Below are positions 1-7,707 of a stretch of DNA of 32,606 nt, in pieces. The notes below the pieces were generated by a model. The model saw nothing but the letters and a program-made list of their open reading frames with translations, did not search any database and was not told the origin of the DNA. Origin of the DNA: Noviherbaspirillum malthae. Lineage in GTDB: Bacteria; Pseudomonadota; Gammaproteobacteria; Burkholderiales; Burkholderiaceae_D. The stretch's first letter is position 1. The number at the start of each line of letters is the position of its first letter. The DNA lies in NCBI RefSeq assembly GCF_015352985.1, contig NZ_JACYXF010000068.1:1-32606 (forward strand), written 5' to 3'. Position numbers and translations under genes: made by a program.

Positions 1-539
1 GGGGCGACGAGACAGCGCTGGTGAACACGGATGTGCAGGGACGCAGTTTTGCGCCCAGGGGCAAAACGCCGGGGACGCTGGCCGTAGGCGGCACACGGGA
101 AAAGCTGTCGAAGATTGCCACGGTGACGAACCAGGGCAAGGCACGCTGGATGATCATTGACGGCGTGTTCAACCATGAACGGCTCATCGAGTTCTTCGAA
201 GTGCTGGTCAAGGAAGTGCAGCGCAAGGTCTTCCTGACACTCGACAACTTGCCGGTGCATCACTGCAAGCCGGTCAAGGCATGGCTGGCAAAGCATGGGG
301 AGCAGATTGAGGTGTTTCATTTGCCTAGTTACAGCCCTGAGCTCAATCCGGAGGAGCGACTCAATGCGGATCTGAAGCACGTCGTGCGCACTGCGGCGCC
401 AGTCCGGACCAAGGCCAAACTCAGATCAGCGGCTGAGGCGCATATGACGATGATTTGCGAGGAGCCCGAACGTGTGAAGTGCTACTTCCGGGATCCTCAT
501 GTTAAGTACGCCGCTTAAACATATTTGAGGGCTGGATCA
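1..539 (+). mobile_element. IS630-family insertion sequence, left copy (right-hand part only)
   Basis: This is the 3' part of an IS630-family element whose left end lies outside the window. The interior is the same as the corresponding part of the second copy at 11119-11619, as far as I can compare by eye. Both copies share the end sequence running through a CATATTTG motif to GGNTCA, after which they diverge; that puts the right end near 539. The last 20 bases differ from the other copy at a few positions and no clear TA target dinucleotide follows, so this junction may have been altered. It borders the thiolase gene, which begins 29 bp further on. Confidence 0.8.
3..518 (+). CDS. IS630-family DDE transposase, C-terminal catalytic part (partial at window edge)
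   Basis: The frame is open from base 3 and reads GDETALVNTD onward, so the N-terminal helix-turn-helix part lies outside the window. The catalytic triad of the IS630/Tc1-mariner superfamily is visible: the first Asp in GDET, the second Asp in LDNLPVHH and the final Glu in SPELNPEERLN. The protein would cut and paste the element at TA dinucleotides. Unlike the second copy, it has four G's, not five, at the GDE site, so this part is in frame. It ends HVKYAA, the usual kind of IS630 terminus. Whether the missing half is intact cannot be seen. Confidence 0.85.
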   Translation, partial: GDETALVNTDVQGRSFAPRGKTPGTLAVGGTREKLSKIATVTNQGKARWMIIDGVFNHERLIEFFEVLVKEVQRKVFLTLDNLPVHHCKPVKAWLAKHGEQIEVFHLPSYSPELNPEERLNADLKHVVRTAAPVRTKAKLRSAAEAHMTMICEEPERVKCYFRDPHVKYAA

Positions 540-567
540 GGTGCCAGCCATGCCGCCTGTTCCCCTG

Positions 568-1752
568 TCAGGCGACTTCGAACAGCCCGGCTGCGCCCAT
601 GCCTCCGCCAACGCACATGGAAACCACTACATAGCGCACGCCGCGGCGCCGGCCTTCGATCAGCGCGTGCCCCACCAGACGTGCGCCAGTCATGCCATAG
701 GGATGGCCGATCGAGATGCTGCCGCCATTGACGTTGTATTTGTCGGGGTCGATGTCAAGCTTGTCCCGGCAGTACAGCACCTGGCAGGCGAAGGCTTCAT
801 TCAGTTCCCACAGGCCGATATCCTTGACCGACAGGCCATGCTGCCTGAGCAGCTTGGGGATCGCATACACCGGACCAATGCCCATTTCCTCGGGTCCGCA
901 ACCGGCCACGGCCATGCCGCGATAGATGCCCAGCGGCGCAAGTCCGCGCTGTTCGGCGAGCTTGCGGTCCATCAGCACGCAGGCAGAGGCGCCGTCCGAC
1001 AACTGGCTGGCGTTGCCCGCAGTGACCACGCCCCCCTCGATCACCGGCTTGAGCCCAGCCAGGCTTGCCAATGTGGTCTCGGGACGGTTACCTTCATCGC
1101 GGGAGAGCTGGACTTCCTTGTAGCTGACCGCCTTGGTTTCCTTGTCGACCACAGCCATCGTGGTGGCCATCGACACGATCTCGTCGTCAAACAGGCCGTT
1201 TTGCTGCGCCTGCGCCGTGCGCCGCTGCGACTCGGCAGAATAGGCATCCTGTGCCTCGCGCGAAATCCCGTATTTATTCGACACGAATTCCGCGGTCTGC
1301 AACATCGGCATATAGGCATGGCGCGCCGCGGCCACCACGTTGGGGTCGATTTCCTCGGCTGTCCAGGCCATGTAGCGGTTCTGCACCGCCGAGATATTGT
1401 CCTGACCACCGGCGACCGCGATCTTCATTCCGTCCACCATGATCTGCTTGGCGGCGGTGGCGATGGCCATCAGGCCCGACGAACACTGGCGGTCCAGCGT
1501 CTGCCCGGAGACGGTGCCAGGAAGGCCGGCGGCCAGCGCAGCAGTGCGGCCGAGGTTGCCGCCTGCGGTACCTGCGGTCAGGACTGCGCCGATCACCACG
1601 TCGTCGATTTCGCCGCCTTCCACGCCGGCTCGTTCGACAGCATGCCGGATCGCATGACCCATCAGCGTGGGGGATTTGATGTTGTTGAGAGAACCGCGGA
1701 AGGCGCGGCCGATCGGGGTACGTGCAGTGGAAACGATGACTGCTTCATTCAT
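568..1752 (-). CDS. Thiolase (acetyl-CoA C-acyltransferase)
   Basis: This 394-residue protein has the normal length for a thiolase II-family enzyme, which cleaves 3-ketoacyl-CoA with CoA to release acetyl-CoA. The nucleophilic cysteine is in DRQCSSG (Cys90). The C-terminal signatures are present as GGSISIGHPYGMTGAR, where the histidine is kept but the more usual LG is YG, and as CVGGGMG, which holds the acid/base cysteine. It is the last gene of the minus-strand cluster, 23 bp after the fused hydratase/dehydrogenase, so the two are probably cotranscribed. It would perform the last step of a beta-oxidation-like spiral. The substrate chain is not readable from the sequence. The gene is complete and ends 29 bp from the left IS630 copy. 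Confidence 0.93.
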   Translation of the reverse strand: MNEAVIVSTARTPIGRAFRGSLNNIKSPTLMGHAIRHAVERAGVEGGEIDDVVIGAVLTAGTAGGNLGRTAALAAGLPGTVSGQTLDRQCSSGLMAIATAAKQIMVDGMKIAVAGGQDNISAVQNRYMAWTAEEIDPNVVAAARHAYMPMLQTAEFVSNKYGISREAQDAYSAESQRRTAQAQQNGLFDDEIVSMATTMAVVDKETKAVSYKEVQLSRDEGNRPETTLASLAGLKPVIEGGVVTAGNASQLSDGASACVLMDRKLAEQRGLAPLGIYRGMAVAGCGPEEMGIGPVYAIPKLLRQHGLSVKDIGLWELNEAFACQVLYCRDKLDIDPDKYNVNGGSISIGHPYGMTGARLVGHALIEGRRRGVRYVVVSMCVGGGMGAAGLFEVA

Positions 1753-1775
1753 GTCGGACTCCGGTTGGGATAAAT

Positions 1776-3908
1776 TTAATTGAACGGCCAGTCGGCGAAG
1801 CGATGCCCGCCAGTGATCATTTCGGTCAGCAGGCCGGCACGCGACCAGTAGCCATGCCGGTCGCCCCGCTGTGAGCCGTAATGGTCGAGACGGGCAGCGA
1901 TCTTCTGCAAGCCGATCGTGTCTGCCATGTGCATGGGTCCGCCACGGAAGTCAGGGAAGCCGTAGCCGTTAACCCAAACCAGGTCGATGTCGCCCGGCCG
2001 GTAAGCGATTTCCTCTTCCAGGATTTTTGCACCCTCATTGATCAGCGGGTAGACGCAGCGCTCGATGATTTCCTCATCACTGATGTCGCTGCTTTTGCGA
2101 CGCGTGATGCCATGTTGCTCTGCCAGCGCGACGCAAATGCGCTCCACTTCCAGGTCGGGCACCGGGTTCCGGCCGTCGTAGCGGTAATAGCCGGCTCCGG
2201 TTTTCTGGCCGAAGCGGCCCAGCGCCATCATCTTTTGCACCACCGCACGGTATGATGGATCATCAGGCAGTCCGCCGGCCTTGCCGCGTTCGATAACGAC
2301 CTTGGCGGCCACGTCCAGCCCAGCCAGGTCCAGCATGCGGCACGGTCCCATGGGCAGGCCGAGCGACTGGATCGCGCCGTCAATCTGTGCCGGACTCGCG
2401 CCCTCCATCATCAGGAATTCGGACTCCCGCAGATAAGGCTCGAGCATGCGGTTGCCAATGAAGCCATAGCAGACACCGGAAACGACAGGCACCTTGCCTA
2501 TGGTGCGCGCCAGCTTGACCACGGTGCCAAGCACGTCTGGTGCCGTCGCATCGCCGCGCACAATTTCCAGAAGACGCATCACATTGGCGGGGCTGAAGAA
2601 ATGCGTCCCCAGGAAATCCGCTGGCCGGCCGCTGGCTTGCGCCAGGATGTTGACGTCAAGGGTAGAGGTGTTGCTGGCGATGATGGCCCCCGCCTTGCAT
2701 ACTGTACCCAGCTGTTTTGCGACCTGCTTCTTGATGTCCATGTTCTCGAACACGGCTTCGATCACCAGATCGCAATCGGCCAAATCCTCTACTCTCAGGG
2801 AGCCGGTCAGCAAGGCCATGCGCTTTGCCGGGTCGTCCGGACGCAGCTTGCCCTTGGCGGCGCTAGCTTCATAGTTTTTGCGCACGATGCCAAGCCCCCT
2901 TTCCAGTGCCTCAGCGCTGGTCTCGACGATGGTGACCGGGATGCCGGCATTGGCGAAATTCATCGCGATGCCGCCTCCCATGGTGCCGGCGCCGAGCACA
3001 CCAACCTTGCGTATCGGGCGTGCCGTAAAGTCGGCAGGTACCCCCGGAATCTTGCCTGCGGCGCGCTCGGCGAAAAACAGATGGCGCATTGCCACCGACT
3101 GCGGTGACGCCCTGCATTCCTCGAACAATGCCGCTTCGACTGCCTCGCCTTCCTCGAACGGCAGCGTTGCAGCCGCTTGAACGCAGCGGACGATGCGCTG
3201 CGGTGCCGGATAGGCGCCCTTTTTCGTTTTTGCTTCGGCCAGTGCCTTGTCGAAAAAATCCGCCTCGATGCCTTCCATGGCAGGCGTGCGGTCTCGCGTC
3301 CGGCGCGGACCCTTGCCTGCGCCGAGCAGTTCCTGCACATACACAAGGGCTCGCTCCAGCAAGGCATCGTTCCCGCCCGGCTCGACCAACGCGTCGACCA
3401 ATCCGCTATCAAGGGCCTTGGCGGCGTCGATCGGCTTGCCGCTCAAAATCATGTCAAGGGCGAGGCGCGCGCCGACCAGGCGTGGCAGACGCTGCGTGCC
3501 CAGCGAGCCGGGCAGTATGCCCAGCAAAACCTCCGGCAGGCCGAGACGGGTGCCTTCTACGGCGATCCGGTAGTGACAGGCCATTGCCAGTTCGAGGCCG
3601 CCGCCAAGCACGGTGCCGTGCAAGGCCGCAATGACCGGGCGGTCTAAGCTCTCGATACGGGCCAGGGTTCCGTTAAAAGTCTTTGCCTCGAAACCCGGTT
3701 TCGAAAATTCCGCGATGTCGCCGCCGGCAACAAAGGTCCGGCCGTCCGCATGTACGACAAGCGCCTGCAGCCTGCGGTCTGCCTCGAACTGATCGACCGC
3801 GTTTTTAATGCCTTGCACCACCTTGGGGGACAGGGCATTGACAGGTGGGTTATGAATACGCAGCACGCCGATGGTGCCGTGGACTTGCAGGGTGGCCAGG
3901 TCGCTCAT
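1776..3908 (-). CDS. Fused enoyl-CoA hydratase / 3-hydroxyacyl-CoA dehydrogenase (FadB/FadJ/PimF type)
   Basis: This 710-residue bifunctional protein has an N-terminal crotonase domain (about residues 8-190) and NAD-binding plus C-terminal 3-hydroxyacyl-CoA dehydrogenase domains (about 300-700). The crotonase glutamates are at GGGLELA (Glu106) and GLPEV (Glu126), and the Rossmann motif GAGTMG is at 306-311. The dehydrogenase signatures SNTSTLDV and GTHFFSPANVM, with the catalytic His, are also present. It would hydrate 2-enoyl-CoA and oxidise the product with NAD+. The segment GILPGSLGTQRL has a Leu where PGAGGTQRL is common, and I cannot say whether this affects activity. It lies just upstream of the thiolase, as in alpha/beta fatty-acid or dicarboxylate (pim-like) systems. 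Assignment to one pathway would be guesswork. Confidence 0.93.
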   Translation of the reverse strand: MSDLATLQVHGTIGVLRIHNPPVNALSPKVVQGIKNAVDQFEADRRLQALVVHADGRTFVAGGDIAEFSKPGFEAKTFNGTLARIESLDRPVIAALHGTVLGGGLELAMACHYRIAVEGTRLGLPEVLLGILPGSLGTQRLPRLVGARLALDMILSGKPIDAAKALDSGLVDALVEPGGNDALLERALVYVQELLGAGKGPRRTRDRTPAMEGIEADFFDKALAEAKTKKGAYPAPQRIVRCVQAAATLPFEEGEAVEAALFEECRASPQSVAMRHLFFAERAAGKIPGVPADFTARPIRKVGVLGAGTMGGGIAMNFANAGIPVTIVETSAEALERGLGIVRKNYEASAAKGKLRPDDPAKRMALLTGSLRVEDLADCDLVIEAVFENMDIKKQVAKQLGTVCKAGAIIASNTSTLDVNILAQASGRPADFLGTHFFSPANVMRLLEIVRGDATAPDVLGTVVKLARTIGKVPVVSGVCYGFIGNRMLEPYLRESEFLMMEGASPAQIDGAIQSLGLPMGPCRMLDLAGLDVAAKVVIERGKAGGLPDDPSYRAVVQKMMALGRFGQKTGAGYYRYDGRNPVPDLEVERICVALAEQHGITRRKSSDISDEEIIERCVYPLINEGAKILEEEIAYRPGDIDLVWVNGYGFPDFRGGPMHMADTIGLQKIAARLDHYGSQRGDRHGYWSRAGLLTEMITGGHRFADWPFN

Positions 3909-4185
3909 GTCATTCCGGTGTTCTGATGAAAGCCTTAAGCTATCAGGAGCGGTATTGACGGGCTTGCGTTAAGTGGCTGAAAGAGGGAAAGACGCGAGGA
4001 CAGGCTGAGGCAGGGCCGGGGCGCCCTTTCAGAGCATCATGCATTGAGGAACAGCTGGTGGAAAGCTGGCACGCCGCCGGCGCCGGTTTTGGGTGGGCGT
4101 TAACACTTGGCGGCACTCTGTCCGATACGTGCCGGCTCAGTCGGGAACGTTTGTCAGAGCGAACTTAACGCCCGCGACAGCCGGT

Positions 4186-4950
4186 TCAGACGCCGCGCCA
4201 GAGCGGCGCGCGCTTTTCTGCAAACGCCCGTGCGCCTTCCTGGGCGTCCTCGGATTTCACCACGGGGTCGACGATCGCGGCCTGCCGGCTGAACAACGAT
4301 TCCGTTGGCCAGGATCCCGACTCGACGATGATGCGCTTGCTGGCCATTACCGCCAGCGGTGCATTTTCCGCGATGGCCTCTGCCAGCTTCAGCGCGGCGG
4401 CGAGCGCTTCCCCGGGCGGCGCAATGCGGTTAACCAGACCAAGCGAAGCCGCGCGCGGCGCATCGATCGTGTCACCGGTCAGCGCCAGTTCCATTGCGAG
4501 GTGGTAAGGAAGGCGACGCGGCAGGCGCAGCAGGCCGCCCGCTGCCGCCACCAAGCCGCGCCGCACCTCGGGCAAGGCAAAGCGTGCGTTCTCGGCGGCG
4601 ACAATCAGGTCACAGGACAGCGCGATCTCGAACCCGCCCGCGACTGCATAGCCTTCGACCGCGGCAATCAGCGGCTTGGCTGGCGGGCGCTCGACGATGC
4701 CGGCGAAGCCTGCGCCGGACACCGAAGGCCGCTCGCCTCGGGTGAAGGCTTTAAGATCCATGCCGGCGCAAAAACTGCCGCCCGCACCGGTCAGTACCGC
4801 GATGCGGAGCGTCGGATCGGCGTCGTAACGGGCAAGCGCCTGCGCCAGTGCCTCTGCCAGCGCCTGGTTGACGGCGTTGCGTGCCTCGGGGCGGTTCAGG
4901 GTCATGATTAGCACTGCGCCTTCAGTGCGCGTCAGAATTTCGTCGGCCAT
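4186..4950 (-). CDS. Crotonase-family enoyl-CoA hydratase
   Basis: This 254-residue stand-alone crotonase begins MADEILTRTEG. The oxyanion-hole segment is CAGMDLKAF (61-69), followed by the GGFEIALSCD helix with Glu108 and the ALPEVRRGL segment with Glu128; both positions match the hydratase glutamates. The C-terminus carries the ARAFAEKR segment common in the family. It would hydrate or isomerise an enoyl-CoA, adding to the hydratase domain of the fused enzyme, perhaps with a different chain-length preference. It lies 63 bp downstream of the SDR gene on the same strand, and about 280 bp of non-coding sequence separates it from the fused hydratase/dehydrogenase. Subfamily members include isomerases and hydrolases, so the exact reaction is uncertain. 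Confidence 0.88.
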   Translation of the reverse strand: MADEILTRTEGAVLIMTLNRPEARNAVNQALAEALAQALARYDADPTLRIAVLTGAGGSFCAGMDLKAFTRGERPSVSGAGFAGIVERPPAKPLIAAVEGYAVAGGFEIALSCDLIVAAENARFALPEVRRGLVAAAGGLLRLPRRLPYHLAMELALTGDTIDAPRAASLGLVNRIAPPGEALAAALKLAEAIAENAPLAVMASKRIIVESGSWPTESLFSRQAAIVDPVVKSEDAQEGARAFAEKRAPLWRGV

Positions 4951-5012
4951 TGCGGACTCTCGTCTAAGAAAGTAGGAAAAAAACAGGAAATGGGCGGCGC
5001 CGCACGATGGCT

Positions 5013-5777
5013 TTACATCCAGGTCAATGCCTGCCCCCCGTCCACGGGTATGGCGGCGCCGGTGATGTAGCGTCCGGCATCGCTGGCCAGAAGCAATGAG
5101 ACGCCATCCAGGTCGTCCGGACGACCGAAGCGCCGCATCGGCGTGCGCTTGACCAGTGCCTGCTCAAAGTCCTTGAGTGACTCCTGCATGTCGGTTTCGA
5201 TATTGCCGGGACAAATCGCATTGACGCGTATGCCCTTGCCTGCAAGTTCCAGGGCCATCACGTGCGTGAGGTGGATCAGGCCAGCCTTTGACGCGCAGTA
5301 ACTGGACAGGGTACCGCCGGCCCGCATTCCGGCGGTGGACGCGATATTGATGATGTTGCCGCTGCGGCGGGCAGCCATGCGACGTGCCGCTTCCTGGGCA
5401 ACCAGCATCGCGCCCTTCAGGTTGGTGTCGAACACGCGTGCTATCTCGACTTTATCCTGCTCAATGAAGGGCTTGCTGTAGATAATGCCGGAATTGTTGT
5501 AAAGGATGTCCACCGGCGCGCCCGCCGCCTGCTCTGCAGCATCGAAGGCGGCGGCGATGGTTTCGCTGCGCGTGACGTCCAGGTACACACCGCTGGCTGC
5601 GCAACCCTCCCTGCGCAGCGCGGACACCGCCTCGTCGACGCGTTCCTTGCGGCGTGCGGCCAGCACCACGTGGGCGCTGGCGCGGGCATACAGGCCAGCC
5701 ACGTGCCGGCCAATGCCGCTTGACGCGCCGGTTACCAGAACCGTCTTGCCACGCAGGCTGAACAAGGTGTCAATCAC
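5013..5777 (-). CDS. Short-chain dehydrogenase/reductase (SDR, classical)
   Basis: This 254-residue classical SDR has the cofactor motif TGASSGIG (16-23), the NNSG motif (94-97, in place of NNAG), catalytic Ser147 and the Tyr160-x3-Lys164 pair in YCASK. The C-terminal GGQALTWM closing is typical. It probably oxidises or reduces a hydroxyacyl or ketoacyl intermediate with NAD(P)(H); the ARRKER segment after strand 2 suggests possible NADP preference. The likely start is GTG, overlapping the TetR stop as GTGA, so translation is probably coupled to the regulator. That arrangement ties it to the same regulatory unit as the beta-oxidation genes. Confidence 0.9.
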   Translation of the reverse strand: MIDTLFSLRGKTVLVTGASSGIGRHVAGLYARASAHVVLAARRKERVDEAVSALRREGCAASGVYLDVTRSETIAAAFDAAEQAAGAPVDILYNNSGIIYSKPFIEQDKVEIARVFDTNLKGAMLVAQEAARRMAARRSGNIINIASTAGMRAGGTLSSYCASKAGLIHLTHVMALELAGKGIRVNAICPGNIETDMQESLKDFEQALVKRTPMRRFGRPDDLDGVSLLLASDAGRYITGAAIPVDGGQALTWM

Positions 5778-6433
5778 TGTTGATTCCCCTTATCGTTGTT
5801 ATGTATCGTGACTAGCGCGGTCAGGATACCGCCGAACTCCTCAGTGCTGTAGCGGCCGTTCGGCCTGAACCAGGTCATCGCGCCGCGCACTGCACCATGC
5901 AGGATCAGCACCGCGGCGTCCGCTTCGCAGCGCAGCAGTCCGGCGGCATGACAGGCCTCGGCCGCATGCTTCCAGCTGCGGTTGTAGCGCTTTTGCATCC
6001 GTGTCAGCTCCGGCTTGGCGGCTTCCGGTACGTCCCGCCATTCCAAGAACAGCACGGCGTGGTAGTCCTTCCGAGCGCCGCCGACGATCGCCTCGAGCTC
6101 CAGCCGCACCAGCTCGCGCAGCTGCTGCAGCGGTGCCGGTACGTCCTCTAGGATCCTTTCCGCGCGCACACAGATGGTGAATGCGGCTTCCCGCATGATT
6201 TCCAGGAGTATTTCTTCCTTGGACTCGAAATGGTGGAACAGGCTGCCGGACAGGATGCCTACCTCGCTGGCGATGTCGCGCACCGTCGTTGCCTTGAAGC
6301 CCCGCTGGCGGAACATCGAGGCCGCGGAATTGAGTATGCGTTCCCGCGGTACGGCCGGATCGACAGCCTTGCGTTGAGACCGGGCATTGCGCCTGTGCTT
6401 GCGAGCTTCGTCGGTGTCGACTTTCAGGTCCAT
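5774..6433 (-). CDS. TetR-family transcriptional regulator
   Basis: This 219-residue TetR/AcrR repressor has its DNA-binding helix-turn-helix at about residues 28-78, seen in RERILNSAASMFRQRGF, ATTVRDIASEVGI and SGSLFHHFESKEEILLEIM. The rest is a helical ligand-binding and dimerisation domain, presumably sensing an acyl-CoA or the substrate, as is common for TetR proteins beside beta-oxidation genes. A basic N-terminal tail (ARKHRRNARSQRKA) precedes the HTH. The start ATG overlaps the TGA of the AraC gene by one base, and the end overlaps the SDR start by four, so AraC, TetR and SDR are translationally coupled. Confidence 0.92.
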   Translation of the reverse strand: MDLKVDTDEARKHRRNARSQRKAVDPAVPRERILNSAASMFRQRGFKATTVRDIASEVGILSGSLFHHFESKEEILLEIMREAAFTICVRAERILEDVPAPLQQLRELVRLELEAIVGGARKDYHAVLFLEWRDVPEAAKPELTRMQKRYNRSWKHAAEACHAAGLLRCEADAAVLILHGAVRGAMTWFRPNGRYSTEEFGGILTALVTIHNNDKGNQQ

Positions 6434-7290
6434 CAGTGTGCCGCTGAAACGAAGCTGCCGTCATTGATCACGGCAAGGCTACGGGAACCCGCGATGATGT
6501 CGCGCGGTGTCAGCCCCCAGTAGCGGCGCACGGTATGGCTGAAGTGCGACGAATCGGGAAAGCCAGTTTCCAGCGCGATATCGGTCAGCTTCAGGTTGGT
6601 ATTCACATAGGACATGAAATTGCGGGCCCGCTTCCAGGCGCGGAAGCGCCTGAATGTGGTGCCGACCTCATCCTTGAACAAATGCAGGAAGCGCGAAAAC
6701 GACAGGTCGACCTGGTCCGCGTATTCCTCCGCGCCGACGCTGTCGGAAGGATTGCGCTTAATGCGATTGACCACCGCGGCCATGCGGCACTCCAACCGGC
6801 GCGCCGGCAAGGTCTCGCCGAGCAGGAATTCATCAAGCCGGGACCGGATCGTGTTGACGTGGACAGTGCCGTCGGCGAGCGACAGGAAGCCGTCGCGCAG
6901 GCGCGGCAAGTGTTCCGCCCGGCCGGCCGTGCTTTCTGCGTTGTCCGAAGCCAGCCAGTCCGGCAGGCGCGTCATGTCGATGCTCTCCGGTTCGATCATG
7001 TAAGCCCCGATCCTGCGGTCGACAGTGGCGATCTGGTGTGGCGTATCAGGCGGCACCACGCATATCTCCATGCTCTGCCAGCCGCTGTTGCCGATCATGA
7101 CGTGCATCGGCGAACCTAGGGAGACATACACCGTCAGCGCGCCGAACTCCCTGGTATGCGGTTGCCCGAGCAGACCCGCGTAACAGATGCGGTCCGGGGT
7201 GATGAGCATCAGCTTGCCGCGGCCGGCGGCTGCAATGCCGGCATTCGAAGAGGAGGATTTCTCGCTGCAGAATACAAATTGAATCGTCAT
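6433..7290 (-). CDS. AraC-family transcriptional regulator
   Basis: This AraC/XylS-type regulator is about 285 residues from the preferred start. The C-terminal double HTH is clear, with LSFSRFLHLFKDEVGTTF in the first motif and LTDIALETGFPDSSHFSHTV followed by GLTPRDI in the second. The N-terminal part contains a cupin-like stretch (CVVPPDTPHQIATV). The frame stays open to 7425, but the ATG at 7290 is preceded by AAGGAG at a 9-base spacing and gives the normal family length, so I prefer it. It is divergent from the acyl-CoA ligase gene and probably activates one or both directions. It overlaps the TetR start by one base. Confidence 0.88.
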   Translation of the reverse strand: MTIQFVFCSEKSSSSNAGIAAAGRGKLMLITPDRICYAGLLGQPHTREFGALTVYVSLGSPMHVMIGNSGWQSMEICVVPPDTPHQIATVDRRIGAYMIEPESIDMTRLPDWLASDNAESTAGRAEHLPRLRDGFLSLADGTVHVNTIRSRLDEFLLGETLPARRLECRMAAVVNRIKRNPSDSVGAEEYADQVDLSFSRFLHLFKDEVGTTFRRFRAWKRARNFMSYVNTNLKLTDIALETGFPDSSHFSHTVRRYWGLTPRDIIAGSRSLAVINDGSFVSAAH

Positions 7291-7707
7291 ATCGCCAGTC
7301 TCCTTGTCTTGGACCATCACACTGAAGTGTCGGGCACATGTGTTTTTGCAGAGCGTCATCCCGATCTCTTTTTTCAGCATGCCATGGCTGGGCATACAAA
7401 GCAACTGCTTGGTTTTACGACGCATTTGAGAAATAGCAAGTCCATTGCCTGCGGAAATCCCGCGCCCTCATGGTGATGTATGCGCTAGGCACCGGCAGCC
7501 TCGGCGCGTTGACAAAGGCATATTTCTGCAAAGCACCAATCAATTGCTTGGTTACGCCATGGTACCGGTGAGCGCCATGCCAGGGCCGGGAATAGCATGT
7601 TTTCACAAGTCGGCTTCGGCTGGCCATGTTAGATTGCCCAGGAATCAATCCCGCCGGAATGAACGCGGCAAGGGAAGTCTGCCGCGACCGCCCAACAAGG
7701 AGACCTG
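7291..7707. promoter_or_regulatory. Divergent control region between AraC regulator and acyl-CoA ligase
   Basis: This is the only intergenic region from which both catabolic arms can be transcribed. It contains a repeated motif, CAACTGCTTGGTTTTACG near 7398 and CAATTGCTTGGTTACG near 7540, spaced about 140 bp apart in the same orientation. This is the arrangement expected of AraC-type half-sites. A TTGACA box at about 7509 points toward the ligase but has no good -10 at 17 bases, which fits an activator-dependent promoter. Two CCATGG palindromes also occur. The site assignments are inference. Confidence 0.4.

Noticed and set aside
541..1773. 410-residue plus-strand open frame opposite the thiolase gene
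   Set aside because: It is the antisense shadow of a clear thiolase with all motifs; His/Arg-rich composition and no domain pattern.
1881..3647. Several long plus-strand frames opposite the hydratase/dehydrogenase
   Set aside because: They are antisense shadows of a gene with complete catalytic motifs and show arginine-rich, low-complexity composition.
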